Positions 45,628 through 55,473 of a stretch of DNA of 64,000 bases are shown one piece after another (position 1 is the first letter of the stretch; the number at the start of each line of letters is the position of its first letter). The notes below the pieces were generated by a model. The model was not told the origin of the DNA. It did not search any database and saw only the letters and a list, made by a program, of their open reading frames with translations. The stretch covers positions 11,157,096 to 11,221,095 of the forward strand of contig OY986969.1 of the NCBI GenBank assembly GCA_963920575.1, given 5' to 3'. A program made the position numbers and the translations under genes. This DNA is from Narthecium ossifragum. Its lineage: Eukaryota > Streptophyta > Magnoliopsida > Dioscoreales > Nartheciaceae.

Positions 45628-46423
45628 CATTTACCTGGTACAACAAGCTGCTTCCGGGATCCATCACCTCATGGGAACAAATGCAGGAAGCATTTGTTTG
45701 TTCTATAGTACCCAAAGAAGTGTTCGGATTACGGAGCTCACCCAAACTGAACAGAGCCTACACGAGAAAGCCACGGATTTCATCAACGGGTGGAGGAACC
45801 TAAGCTCCACTGCCCGCAGCCCATATGGAAGCCGAAGCTATACGGATGTGTATGAACAACCTGCGTCCCGAGATGGCACTCTACTTGCAAGGCATCCATC
45901 CACTCTCCTTTGAGGAGTTGGCCTCTAAAACCAAGGACATCAAAAACTATCTACAGTATATAGCCAGTAAAACTCATACAACAGACAGAGCCCCCGATCG
46001 TGCCAAGAAGGATAAAGCTCCACCAAAGGGGAAGATAGTGTTGCAGACCTCCATAGCATAGGCGCCTAAACCAAAGGAGATTTATGTTTATAGAGAACAA
46101 CTTCTGCTCAGAGATAGGTCATCCGAACCTAAACATCGGTGGATAAAGACTGGAGAGGATAGAGAAGGAATACTCCTTCCCCAAGAGGTCTCTGACATCT
46201 TCAAAGGCTTGCTGGATCACAGACTTATAGAGCTCCTAGAGCCATGACGTCCTGAAGAAGCAAATAAGGTTGATGAACTTAGTATTGCCACTATCATAGA
46301 ATATCGGGACACACCCTTCAAAAGTGCTACGTCATCAAATACAAGATCCAAAAACTGATCGACGAAGGAGTCATGGTCGACGGCTCCTGAAAAAGCTTCA
46401 AAAAGAGAAAAAGATAGAGTCGA
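45628..46423 (+). pseudogene. Element E gag, C-terminal part
   Basis: Motifs occur in order across shifting frames: TWYNKLLPGSITSWEQMQEAF (45630-45695), FYSTQRSVRITELTQTEQ, EKATDFINGWRNLS, MCMNNLRPEMALYLQGI and LSFEELASKTKDI. These form the gag domain of Tat/Retand-like elements. Farther on, LQKCYVIKYKIQKLIDEGV (about 46320-46375) matches the conserved gag end of the same group, where a Cys/His knuckle precedes the lysine-rich stretch. At least three frameshifts and stops are present. Downstream pol was not found in the window. Confidence 0.8.
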
Positions 46424-47290
46424 CACACATGGTAACCACTATGGCTGGATCTGGATCCATAGACGAAGAGGACATAGCTCCCATCTTGGCCGCTCGATCA
46501 TTTCCAGTAGTCTCACTCCGTCGTCCCCCACCTCGACGAACTCGCCCCTCTCATCAGCAGTCGCTTGAAGAGCCTGCCCCTTCCATGCTGAGGCAGACGC
46601 TACTATCGGCTGGATCTCCGAACGGATTTGCGCAATGCGCTCATCGTGGTGGCAGAAATCTAAGAGGACGAGACACATTGAGATAACATAAACACAAACA
46701 GAAAGGAAGAAGGGTGCAAGAAGAGAATACCTCTGACCCTTAGACCCAATATAAAACTGGGACAAGGCCTCCACTTCAGCAAGGTCTCCAAGTCGACCCT
46801 ATTGTCCGCTCCAGTTGTTCGCTCCGAGGAGGAGGTTGACTCGGAAGAAGCTGAACGCCTGCTTGGTTCATCTCAAGCGTCGAACTGTGGTGAACTAATA
46901 GGGGTCCCAAAATCAAGCTCAGCCTTCCCAACGGACATCACAACCTTTCCATCATACTTTACCCAGACCACGGGGGCCCTCAAAGTCCCTACTGGCATTG
47001 CAACCTCCTTTGGAGGGGCAGACATGGGAATGGATGCGAGCTCAACCTCAAGAACCCTCAAAGCCTCTATCTGCTGGGCAACGTCCTCCAGAGGGCCTAA
47101 CATGGGAGTGGGCTCGACTGCGGGAGCCCTTGGAGCCTCCACTGGTAGGCCCACCTCTTCTGGAGGAGTAGACACAGGAATGGACTTGGGCTTGACCGCA
47201 GGAGCCCTTGGAGCCTCCATTGTTAGGCCCACCTCTGATGGAGGAGTGGACATAGGAGTCGGTCCATGCTCAACCACAGGGGCCTATTCT
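46424..47290 (-). other. Possible spliced antisense ORF with 78-bp repeats
   Basis: On the minus strand a frame at 46873-47277 is built of three to four imperfect 26-residue repeats containing EAPRAPAVEP and STPPEEVGLP. A second frame (46439-46774) continues with FCHHDERIAQIRSEIQPIV. Between them a GTATTCTCTT donor-like and a TCCTCTTAG acceptor-like site (46670-46733) could mark a short intron with a pyrimidine-rich tail. I do not recognise the protein. Antisense accessory ORFs are known in some Tat-group elements (for example Grande), and this lies just after E's gag, so it may belong to E. Confidence 0.4.
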
Positions 47291-47715
47291 TGAAACCGGC
47301 CTCCACTCGAAGAAGCCCTGGCAAGTGACTTTTTCGTGGCCGGAGTGGCTGGTCATCATACCTATGCTCGATAGCATGAGTGATGGGACCATGGCTAGGA
47401 CTGACAAAGAGAGTCAAGAACCATTTCATATGCCTTTAGGACCAGTTACGATAGCTCAAGCTAAGAGGTTCAAAGCAGCACTTATTGCAAGGTCACAATT
47501 AATGAAGGGCCAAGGTTTATCCATGTCATTAAGGCAATCACCAGCTAGGCATGCAAGAGTTGGTGTGGCATTTATGTTCTCATGCAAGAGTTGGGTGTGG
47601 CATTGATCAAGGCTTTGGAAATGTGAGTAATTAGTGTCTCTTGGAATTGTAGTGAGATATAAATTCGGATTTAATAGGAGTATGAGTTTTTCAATGTATT
47701 GGCTCATATATGGGC
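47291..47715 (+). pseudogene. End of a Ty3/gypsy pol and start of an LTR, upstream of element G
   Basis: The frame SQEPFHMPLGPVTIAQAKRFKAAL (47405-47480) resembles the C-terminal GPVTRARAKRFKEAL-type tail of some plant Ty3/gypsy polyproteins. The sequence from about 47560 to 47715 then runs into the B insertion and continues after it (59507) as the LTR that ends before G's primer site. This suggests an upstream G-type copy sharing an LTR with G. The LTR start could not be fixed. Confidence 0.45.
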
Positions 47716-48854
47716 AGGATTGATACGATGCACCTTCTATAGGGCTTTCGTACCTGGTCTCTTGCCTTGTCTCAGATCCTCTTTAGCTAAATCTATGGCT
47801 AGGTCGAGAGATACCTTTAGGGTTTTAGGAGAAGGACCCTAGGTATTCGACGAGGAAGGCGAAGACTGGAGGAGGAAAACGAATGATAAGAGGGATACCT
47901 TGCAGCTTCCTCTATGGTTGGCTGGCTTCTCTTGGAGATCCAAGCCAAGGGAGATGGCGGAGGAGGTGCGGCGGCCAAGGATGGACGCCGGTGATGGGGA
48001 CGTGCACTGTAGATGGCAGCGACGGGCGGCGACGGATGGCGGCCGGCTGGTGGAGAGAGAATCCGACAATAGAGAGAGATGAAGGTGGCTGGGGAATTTG
48101 TGGAAGATTAAGTTACAGCTACTCCTAGGGTTACAGCTACTCCTAAATTATCCTACTAATAACTCTATTTTATTCTCATAATTCGTCATGGATATAGAGG
48201 TCCTTTTATAGAGGCCTCAAGAGAGTTCTACTCCAACCTGAATACCTTCTTGCTTGAACAACAAGTAAACAGACTCCTACTAATTCAACTCAAACAGCTT
48301 TCTAATTACCAGGAATGAACTAAGTAAGCAAGTGACTTGACTCAACCAAAACTAGGACTCAATTAAATAGAAACTGGCTAAGCACAAACTGAACTCAAAC
48401 TAGGAAATCAACTAGGAAAGCAATTAAGACTCAACTAAGGAAATAACCAAGTAAGGCCGGCTTGGCTAAGCCACCTCATGGGTCATGGGTCCATCATGGG
48501 TCCACCCATGCTTGAGCTTGGTCTTGGAACTGGTTCAGCTCTGATTTGGCCCTAAGGCTAGCTTGGCTCAACCTGCTCCAAAGGACCTGGTTGCAGCCAA
48601 CTCCTTGGTGTTGGCCTGCCCAAGCAAGGACGTGGGTCCCTTCTTGGATTGGCTCAGTTGGTCCTCGTATCATCCCCTCTCCCTTCGAAATTGGTCTTGT
48701 CCTCAAGGCCTAAATTTGCTGAGGGAAAAGGCTCTGCTCCTGTCGGACCCGAGTGACCTGGCTGGACCACAACTGTAGCTGTGGGCTCAGAGGTGAAAAT
48801 CCTGGTCGCGCCCATGGTGGATCAGGTGGTAATGGGGCCACTGAATCAGGAGGC

Positions 48855-49576
48855 TGATACGAGGTCAAACCGAGCCATTCCAAGAAGGGACCCACGTCCT
48901 TGCTTGGATGGGCCCACGCCAAGGAGTTGGCTGCAACCAGGTCACTTTGGGCGTCCTAAGCCCAACCAGCCAAAAGGATTCTTATTCCCTAGCTGGTTTG
49001 CTTACTTAGTTGATTTCCTAGTTAGTAGTTACCTTGATTGAGTCAGTTTCCTAGATTGAGTTCAGTTTATGATTTGCTTAAATCAGTTCCTATTATGAGA
49101 GTTATTATTTAGTAGAGATAAATCCTAGGAGTAGAAGTAATATAGGAGTAGTTGTAACCTAGTTTCCTCATAATCCACCAGCCACCTTCATCTCTCTCTA
49201 CAACCGGTTCTTCTCCATCACCGGTCTCCTTCTCCGCTATCGTCCACTCCTTCGCCACTATCATCACCGCCGCATCCAACCACCTCCGCCGTCCAACCCC
49301 AAGTCCCCGGCGTCCCCTTGGCTGCCGTGCTTCCCTCCACCACGTTCTCCAAGGCTTGGATCTCTAAGAGAAGCCAGCCAACCCTAGAGGAGCTGCAAGG
49401 TATCCCTCTTCTCATCCGTCTCCTCCTCTAGTCTTCGCCTTCCTCGTCGAATACATAGGGTCCTTCTCCTAAAACCCTAAAGGTATCTCTCGACCTAGCC
49501 ATAGATTTGGCTAAAGAGGATCTGAGATAAGGCAAGAGACCCGGTACGAAAGCCCTTGAGAAGGTGCATCGTATCA
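48855..49576 (+). mobile_element. LTR 1 of the B array (TATA region deleted)
   Basis: 722 bp, TGATACGAGGTC start and GCATCGTATCA end. Compared with LTR 3 it lacks 160 bases (equivalent of 55532-55691) between two TTATGAG words, removing the TATA box and presumed start site. Confidence 0.92.
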
Positions 49577-49578
49577 AC

Positions 49579-49591
49579 TTGGCATCAGAGC
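49579..49591 (+). promoter_or_regulatory. Primer-binding site of B array copy 1
   Basis: TTGGCATCAGAGC, one mismatch to TTGGTATCAGAGC, two bases after LTR 1. The second copy has the same variant at 52795-52807. Confidence 0.8.
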
Positions 49592-49638
49592 TCTTTCCTC
49601 TTACCTGTGCCCTCCCGAATCCTTCCGAAGGAGTCCAC

Positions 49639-52257
49639 ATGGCAGGAAGAGTACCTGGCCAAAACCCTAGTTATACCGTGAATTGCTCAAACCCTACACG
49701 GATCACTGTTCATCCGACCAGACCTACTCCAATACCTGGTCGAATCCCTCTTCCACATCATCATCCCTTACCCCCATCATCATCCCTACAGAACCCTAAC
49801 CAACCTCCACCCTATGCAGCCTACAACCCAATGCTTCCACAACCCTATTATTGTTCACCTCACACCTTACCTGCCTATACACCGACCCATTATCCAAACC
49901 GTGAGCCCCTATACCCGGCCCATGCCCAGCCTCCATACCAGCAGCCTATGCCACCTCCCTACGCACCGTACAACCCTAGTCTTCCCTACAATCCATCACC
50001 ACTGTATCAACCATTACCTACTCCCTACAACCAACCCAAACCTACAAGCACCAATGGCTACTTGAGTACAACTTGGACTCCAAATCCTACTGGAACTAGG
50101 ATTACAAATCCTACTCCAACTAGGAATTCGAGTCAAACTCAGAGTACGACTTGGACTCAAGATCCTACTGGAACTAGGATTGCAAATCCTACTCCAACTA
50201 GGAATCCTAGTCAAACTCGGAGTACGACTTACCCTACGGCTGAACAATGGAAGGAAGCTGTCCAGAGTTGGATCCCTTTGCCTTACCCTTCAGTAGAACA
50301 ATGGAAAGCAATGATCCAACGATATTCTCCTACAAATCAGTCAAGCCCTACCAGAGTTCAGATTTCCAAAGAAAATCCCATTCTTGCTGCAACTTGGATT
50401 GCAAAACATAAACCCAGCTCTACCGGGATTAGGACTCCTCATACTCCACCTACCCATGAGCTGCCCCATGACCAAAACCATGAACAACACCCGCTGCCCC
50501 CTCACCCAACCACACCACATCCCACGACCAGCAACTCTCCCTACTCCTCCCTGGCAGCCCCCACCACAAATCAAGGCCACCCTCTTTCCCCCTACAAACC
50601 CACGGCCCCCCGTTCTCCAGCCCTACAGCCGATTGTCATCTCCGGCAATCCACCTGAAGTCCACAAAACTGCAGCCACCGACCTTACCTCAGTTCATGCC
50701 CTCCCCGTACCATGTAACCCCCACCAAGGCCCTCCTCATTCCTACCCCGTTCCATCCCCAAACCAGCCGGCTCCCAAATCCATCTCCTTCAACTCCGGCA
50801 GCAACCCCCAAGGTAATCGCTGCCTACCTGCCCCTGATCCTACCATAACCTCCTTCCATGGCCCACTGAAGGATCTCTCAAGCCAACAAAGGCCGTCCCC
50901 TAAACCTCCTGACACCTTCCTCGACATTACCAAGCCCGGCTCCAAACCCCAACCACCAGAACCGACACCCATCCAGATTCACCCCATTGGTTCGAACCCC
51001 CATCCTCTCATCCCCTCTTCTCCATGGGATCCAAACCCTGATGAACATCCCTCACCGGCGACCAAATTCAGTTCCCTCTCAGTTGCCAGAGCCACTCAGC
51101 TATCTGATCAGATCAAATCAAATCACTACAGTTTGAACCTGATCAAACTCCGACTCCATCACCTACAATTGGTCGAGTCAGATTGCAGCTTACAAGACTT
51201 GGTCAGATTCCATCCAAGCACAACCAGGTTTGGTTACACCAACATGATCCGACCAAGCTCAGATCAAACCAGGCTAAGTCAGACTCAATTGGATGCAGCC
51301 AGAATCAATCCTGCTAGATCTGATTGCAGCCAGCCAAGCTCCATCAAGCTCAGTCAAACTGAACCTGATCAAGATCCAAATAGTGCAGCAGAAGCGTGGC
51401 CCAGCCGACTTCACTTCAGACTGGGCCAAAGCGAGCTTGACTCAGCATCAAGCCAAGACCCTGCACATCCGACCAGGCCATGGAGATCAGATCCCGTCCT
51501 ATGGTCATGGGCGACACTACTCATGGGACGTGACGAGGATGATCCAGGAGAACCATTGAAGATCCCATGCTTGGAGCCACCTGAACCATCAGATCGTCCC
51601 CCGGATGCTCCGTCCTCGGCACGACTGTATCCAGCCGCTGTCTTGGGTCTACTTCCATCTTGGAAGGATTTGATTCAGGTCGACCGAGTCTTTGACCTCG
51701 GACACCAGCACTTGAGGTGGCCCCATCGTCAATCTACAGCCGCCCTCTACTTCTTGGAGTTCCAGAGGCCGCCAGATCCACCTAAGTTTCAGCCTCCTCC
51801 TTCTAGACCGGCAGCATGGCTCTTTGATTCACCGATCCTGTTACCACCTGATCCACCATGGGTGCGACCAGGGTTCTCACCAGCTGCATGGCCCCCTGAT
51901 TCAATGGCCCAGTTACCATTAGATCCATGGGCCAGACCGGGATTCTCACCGCCGAGTACAGAGCAACAGTTGCGGTCCAGCCACATCACTCCGGTTCGAG
52001 AAGAGAAGAGCCCTCTTTCCTCATCACATTCAGGCCTTGAGGACAAGGCCAATTTCCAAGGGAGGAGGGATGATACGAGGTCAAACCGAGCCATTCCAAG
52101 AAGAGACCCACGTCCTTGCTTGGATGGGCCCACGCCAAGGAGTTGGCTGCAACCAGGTCACTTTGGGCGTCCTAAGCCCAACCAGCCAAAAGGATTCTTA
52201 TTCCCTAGCTGGTTTGCTTACTTAGTTGATTTCCTAGTTAGTAGTTATCTTGATTGA
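49639..52257 (+). CDS. Family B proline-rich ORF, array copy 1 (872 residues)
   Basis: I chose ATG 49639 (MAGRVPGQNPSYTV), the first ATG after the primer site; the longer frame upstream uses no ATG. The frame is intact for 872 codons, the last ~62 inside LTR 2. Residues 20-130 are rich in P, Y and H (LPHHHPLPPSSSLQ, PYNPSPLYQPLPTPYNQP). About 145-196 hold two 26-residue repeats coded by 78-bp units at 50071-50226. A long P/S/T-rich middle follows, then SAAEAWPSRLHFRLGQ and RPWRSDPVLWSWATLLMG, shared with the family-A ORF, and finally LEDKANF before the polypurine tract. No enzyme motif is present. Function unknown; Gag-like packaging is one possibility. Confidence 0.7.
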   Translation: MAGRVPGQNPSYTVNCSNPTRITVHPTRPTPIPGRIPLPHHHPLPPSSSLQNPNQPPPYAAYNPMLPQPYYCSPHTLPAYTPTHYPNREPLYPAHAQPPYQQPMPPPYAPYNPSLPYNPSPLYQPLPTPYNQPKPTSTNGYLSTTWTPNPTGTRITNPTPTRNSSQTQSTTWTQDPTGTRIANPTPTRNPSQTRSTTYPTAEQWKEAVQSWIPLPYPSVEQWKAMIQRYSPTNQSSPTRVQISKENPILAATWIAKHKPSSTGIRTPHTPPTHELPHDQNHEQHPLPPHPTTPHPTTSNSPYSSLAAPTTNQGHPLSPYKPTAPRSPALQPIVISGNPPEVHKTAATDLTSVHALPVPCNPHQGPPHSYPVPSPNQPAPKSISFNSGSNPQGNRCLPAPDPTITSFHGPLKDLSSQQRPSPKPPDTFLDITKPGSKPQPPEPTPIQIHPIGSNPHPLIPSSPWDPNPDEHPSPATKFSSLSVARATQLSDQIKSNHYSLNLIKLRLHHLQLVESDCSLQDLVRFHPSTTRFGYTNMIRPSSDQTRLSQTQLDAARINPARSDCSQPSSIKLSQTEPDQDPNSAAEAWPSRLHFRLGQSELDSASSQDPAHPTRPWRSDPVLWSWATLLMGRDEDDPGEPLKIPCLEPPEPSDRPPDAPSSARLYPAAVLGLLPSWKDLIQVDRVFDLGHQHLRWPHRQSTAALYFLEFQRPPDPPKFQPPPSRPAAWLFDSPILLPPDPPWVRPGFSPAAWPPDSMAQLPLDPWARPGFSPPSTEQQLRSSHITPVREEKSPLSSSHSGLEDKANFQGRRDDTRSNRAIPRRDPRPCLDGPTPRSWLQPGHFGRPKPNQPKGFLFPSWFAYLVDFLVSSYLD
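50071..50226 (+). repeat. Two 78-bp tandem units inside the B ORF
   Basis: Units 50071-50148 and 50149-50226 each start ACTTGGACTC and encode TWTPNPTGTRITNPTPTRN-type repeats. The same pair recurs at 53287-53442 in the second copy and in degenerate, expanded form in the other B elements. Confidence 0.85.
52033..52070 (+). promoter_or_regulatory. Hairpin plus polypurine tract before LTR 2
   Basis: GGCCTTGAGGACAAGGCC at 52033-52050, identical to the family-A hairpin, then the purine tract at 52058-52070 ending at the LTR. It is repeated at 55249-55286 before LTR 3. Confidence 0.75.
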
Positions 52258-52792
52258 GTCAGTTTCCTAGATTGAGTTCAGTTTATGATTTGCTTAAATC
52301 AGTTCCTATTATGAGAGTTATTATTTAGTAGAGATAAATCCTAGGAGTAGAAGTAATATAGGAGTAGTTGTAACCTAGTTTCCTCATAATCCACCAGCCA
52401 CCTTCATCTCTCTCTACAACCGGTTCTTCTCCATCACCGGTCTCCTTCTCCGCTATCGTCCACTCCTTCGCCACTATCATCACCGCCGCATCCAACCACC
52501 TCCGCCGTCCAACCCCAAGTCCCCGGCGTCCCCTTGGCTGCCGTGCTTCCCTCCACCACGTTCTCCAAGGCTTGGATCTCTAAGAGAAGCCAGCCAACCC
52601 TAGAGGAGCTGCAAGGTATCCCTCTTCTCATCCGTCTCCTCCTCTAGTCTTCGCCTTCCTCGTCGAATACATAGGGTCCTTCTCCTAAAACCCTAAAGGT
52701 ATCTCTCGACCTAGCCATAGATTTGGCTAAAGAGGATCTGAGATAAGGCAAGAGACCCGGTACGAAAGCCCTTGAGAAGGTGCATCGTATCA
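52071..52792 (+). mobile_element. LTR 2 of the B array (TATA region deleted)
   Basis: 722 bp, carrying the same 160-base deletion as LTR 1. It agrees with LTR 3 rather than LTR 1 at the TTATCTTG position (LTR 1 TTACCTTG) but with LTR 1 at TATTCCCTAG (LTR 3 TATTTCCTAG). Confidence 0.92.
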
Positions 52793-52854
52793 ACTTGGCA
52801 TCAGAGCTCTTTCCTCTTACCTGTGCCCTCCCGAATCCTTCCGAAGGAGTCCAC

Positions 52855-55473
52855 ATGGCAGGAAGAGTATCTGGCCAAAACCCTAGTTATACCGTGAATT
52901 GCTCAAACCCTACACGGATCACTGTTCATCCGACCAGACCTACTCCAATACCTGGTCGAATCCCTCTTCCACATCATCATCCCTTACCCCCATCATCATC
53001 CCTACAGAACCCTAACCAACCTCCACCCTATGCAGCCTACAACCCAATGCTTCCACAACCCTATTATTGTTCACCTCACACCTTACCTGCCTATACACCG
53101 ACCCATTATCCAAACCGTGAGCCCCTATACCCGGCCCATGCCCAGCCTCCATACCAGCAGCCTATGCCACCTCCCTACGCACCGTACAACCCTAGTCTTC
53201 CCTACAATCCATCACCACTGTATCAACCATTACCTACTCCCTACAACCAACCCAAACCTACAAGCACCAATGGCTACTTGAGTACAACTTGGACTCCAAA
53301 TCCTACTGGAACTAGGATTACAAATCCTACTCCAACTAGGAATTCGAGTCAAACTCAGAGTACGACTTGGACTCAAGATCCTACTGGAACTAGGATTGCA
53401 AATCCTACTCCAACTAGGAATCCTAGTCAAACTCGGAGTACGACTTACCCTACGGCTGAACAATGGAAGGAAGCTGTCCAGAGTTGGATCCCTTTGCCTT
53501 ACCCTTCAGTAGAACAATGGAAAGCAATGATCCAACGATATTCTCCTACAAATCAGTCAAGCCCTACCAGAGTTCAGATTTCCAAAGAAAATCCCATTCT
53601 TGCTGCAACTTGGATTGCAAAACATAAACCCAGCTCTACCGGGATTAGGACTCCTCATACTCCACCTACCCATGAGCTGCCCCATGACCAAAACCATGAA
53701 CAACACCCGCTGCCCCCTCACCCAACCACACCACATCCCACGACCAGCAACTCTCCCTACTCCTCCCTGGCAGCCCCCACCACAAATCAAGGCCACCCTC
53801 TTTCCCCCTACAAACCCACGGCCCCCCGTTCTCCAGCCCTACAGCCGATTGTCATCTCCGGCAATCCACCTGAAGTCCACAAAACTGCAGCCACCGACCT
53901 TACCTCAGTTCATGCCCTCCCCGTACCATGTAACCCCCACCAAGGCCCTCCTCATTCCTACCCCGTTCCATCCCCAAACCAGCCGGCTCCCAAATCCATC
54001 TCCTTCAACTCCGGCAGCAACCCCCAAGGTAATCGCTGCCTACCTGCCCCTGATCCTACCATAACCTCCTTCCATGGCCCACTGAAGGATCTCTCAAGCC
54101 AACAAAGGCCGTCCCCTAAACCTCCTGACACCTTCCTCGACATTACCAAGCCCGGCTCCAAACCCCAACCACCAGAACCGACACCCATCCAGATTCACCC
54201 CATTGGTTCGAACCCCCATCCTCTCATCCCCTCTTCTCCATGGGATCCAAACCCTGATGAACATCCCTCACCGGCGACCAAATTCAGTTCCCTCTCAGTT
54301 GCCAGAGCCACTCAGCTATCTGATCAGATCAAATCAAATCACTACAGTTTGAACCTGATCAAACTCCGACTCCATCACCTACAATTGGTCGAGTCAGATT
54401 GCAGCTTACAAGACTTGGTCAGATTCCATCCAAGCACAACCAGGTTTGGTTACACCAACATGATCCGACCAAGCTCAGATCAAACCAGGCTAAGTCAGAC
54501 TCAATTGGATGCAGCCAGAATCAATCCTGCTAGATCTGATTGCAGCCAGCCAAGCTCCATCAAGCTCAGTCAAACTGAACCTGATCAAGATCCAAATAGT
54601 GCAGCAGAAGCGTGGCCCAGCCGACTTCACTTCAGACTGGGCCAAAGCGAGCTTGACTCAGCATCAAGCCAAGACCCTGCACATCCGACCAGGCCATGGA
54701 GATCAGATCCCGTCCTATGGTCATGGGCGACACTACTCATGGGACGTGACGAGGATGATCCAGGAGAACCATTGAAGATCCCATGCTTGGAGCCACCTGA
54801 ACCATCAGATCGTCCCCCGGATGCTCCGTCCTCGGCACGACTGTATCCAGCCGCTGTCTTGGGTCTACTTCCATCTTGGAAGGATTTGATTCAGGTCGAC
54901 CGAGTCTTTGACCTCGGACACCAGCACTTGAGGTGGCCCCATCGTCAATCTACAGCCGCCCTCTACTTCTTGGAGTTCCAGAGGCCGCCAGATCCACCTA
55001 AGTTTCAGCCTCCTCCTTCTAGACCGGCAGCATGGCTCTTTGATTCACCGATCCTGTTACCACCTGATCCACCATGGGTGCGACCAGGGTTCTCACCAGC
55101 TGCATGGCCCCCTGATTCAATGGCCCAGTTACCATTAGATCCATGGGCCAGACCGGGATTCTCACCGCCGAGTACAGAGCAACAGTTGCGGTCCAGCCAC
55201 ATCACTCCGGTTCGAGAAGAGAAGAGCCCTCTTTCCTCATCACATTCAGGCCTTGAGGACAAGGCCAATTTCCAAGGGAGGAGGGATGATACGAGGTCAA
55301 ACCGAGCCATTCCAAGAAGAGACCCACGTCCTTGCTTGGATGGGCCCACGCCAAGGAGTTGGCTGCAACCAGGTCACTTTGGGCGTCCTAAGCCCAACCA
55401 GCCAAAAGGATTCTTATTTCCTAGCTGGTTTGCTTACTTAGTTGATTTCCTAGTTAGTAGTTATCTTGATTGA
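52855..55473 (+). CDS. Family B proline-rich ORF, array copy 2 (872 residues)
   Basis: Same frame and layout as copy 1, shifted by 3216 bases and equally intact, ending inside LTR 3. The proteins differ by one early residue (MAGRVSGQ here, MAGRVPGQ in copy 1). It would be transcribed from LTR 2, which lacks a TATA box, or by read-through from outside. The 53230-53463 and 53557-53796 minus-strand frames are shadows of its repeats. Confidence 0.7.
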   Translation: MAGRVSGQNPSYTVNCSNPTRITVHPTRPTPIPGRIPLPHHHPLPPSSSLQNPNQPPPYAAYNPMLPQPYYCSPHTLPAYTPTHYPNREPLYPAHAQPPYQQPMPPPYAPYNPSLPYNPSPLYQPLPTPYNQPKPTSTNGYLSTTWTPNPTGTRITNPTPTRNSSQTQSTTWTQDPTGTRIANPTPTRNPSQTRSTTYPTAEQWKEAVQSWIPLPYPSVEQWKAMIQRYSPTNQSSPTRVQISKENPILAATWIAKHKPSSTGIRTPHTPPTHELPHDQNHEQHPLPPHPTTPHPTTSNSPYSSLAAPTTNQGHPLSPYKPTAPRSPALQPIVISGNPPEVHKTAATDLTSVHALPVPCNPHQGPPHSYPVPSPNQPAPKSISFNSGSNPQGNRCLPAPDPTITSFHGPLKDLSSQQRPSPKPPDTFLDITKPGSKPQPPEPTPIQIHPIGSNPHPLIPSSPWDPNPDEHPSPATKFSSLSVARATQLSDQIKSNHYSLNLIKLRLHHLQLVESDCSLQDLVRFHPSTTRFGYTNMIRPSSDQTRLSQTQLDAARINPARSDCSQPSSIKLSQTEPDQDPNSAAEAWPSRLHFRLGQSELDSASSQDPAHPTRPWRSDPVLWSWATLLMGRDEDDPGEPLKIPCLEPPEPSDRPPDAPSSARLYPAAVLGLLPSWKDLIQVDRVFDLGHQHLRWPHRQSTAALYFLEFQRPPDPPKFQPPPSRPAAWLFDSPILLPPDPPWVRPGFSPAAWPPDSMAQLPLDPWARPGFSPPSTEQQLRSSHITPVREEKSPLSSSHSGLEDKANFQGRRDDTRSNRAIPRRDPRPCLDGPTPRSWLQPGHFGRPKPNQPKGFLFPSWFAYLVDFLVSSYLD

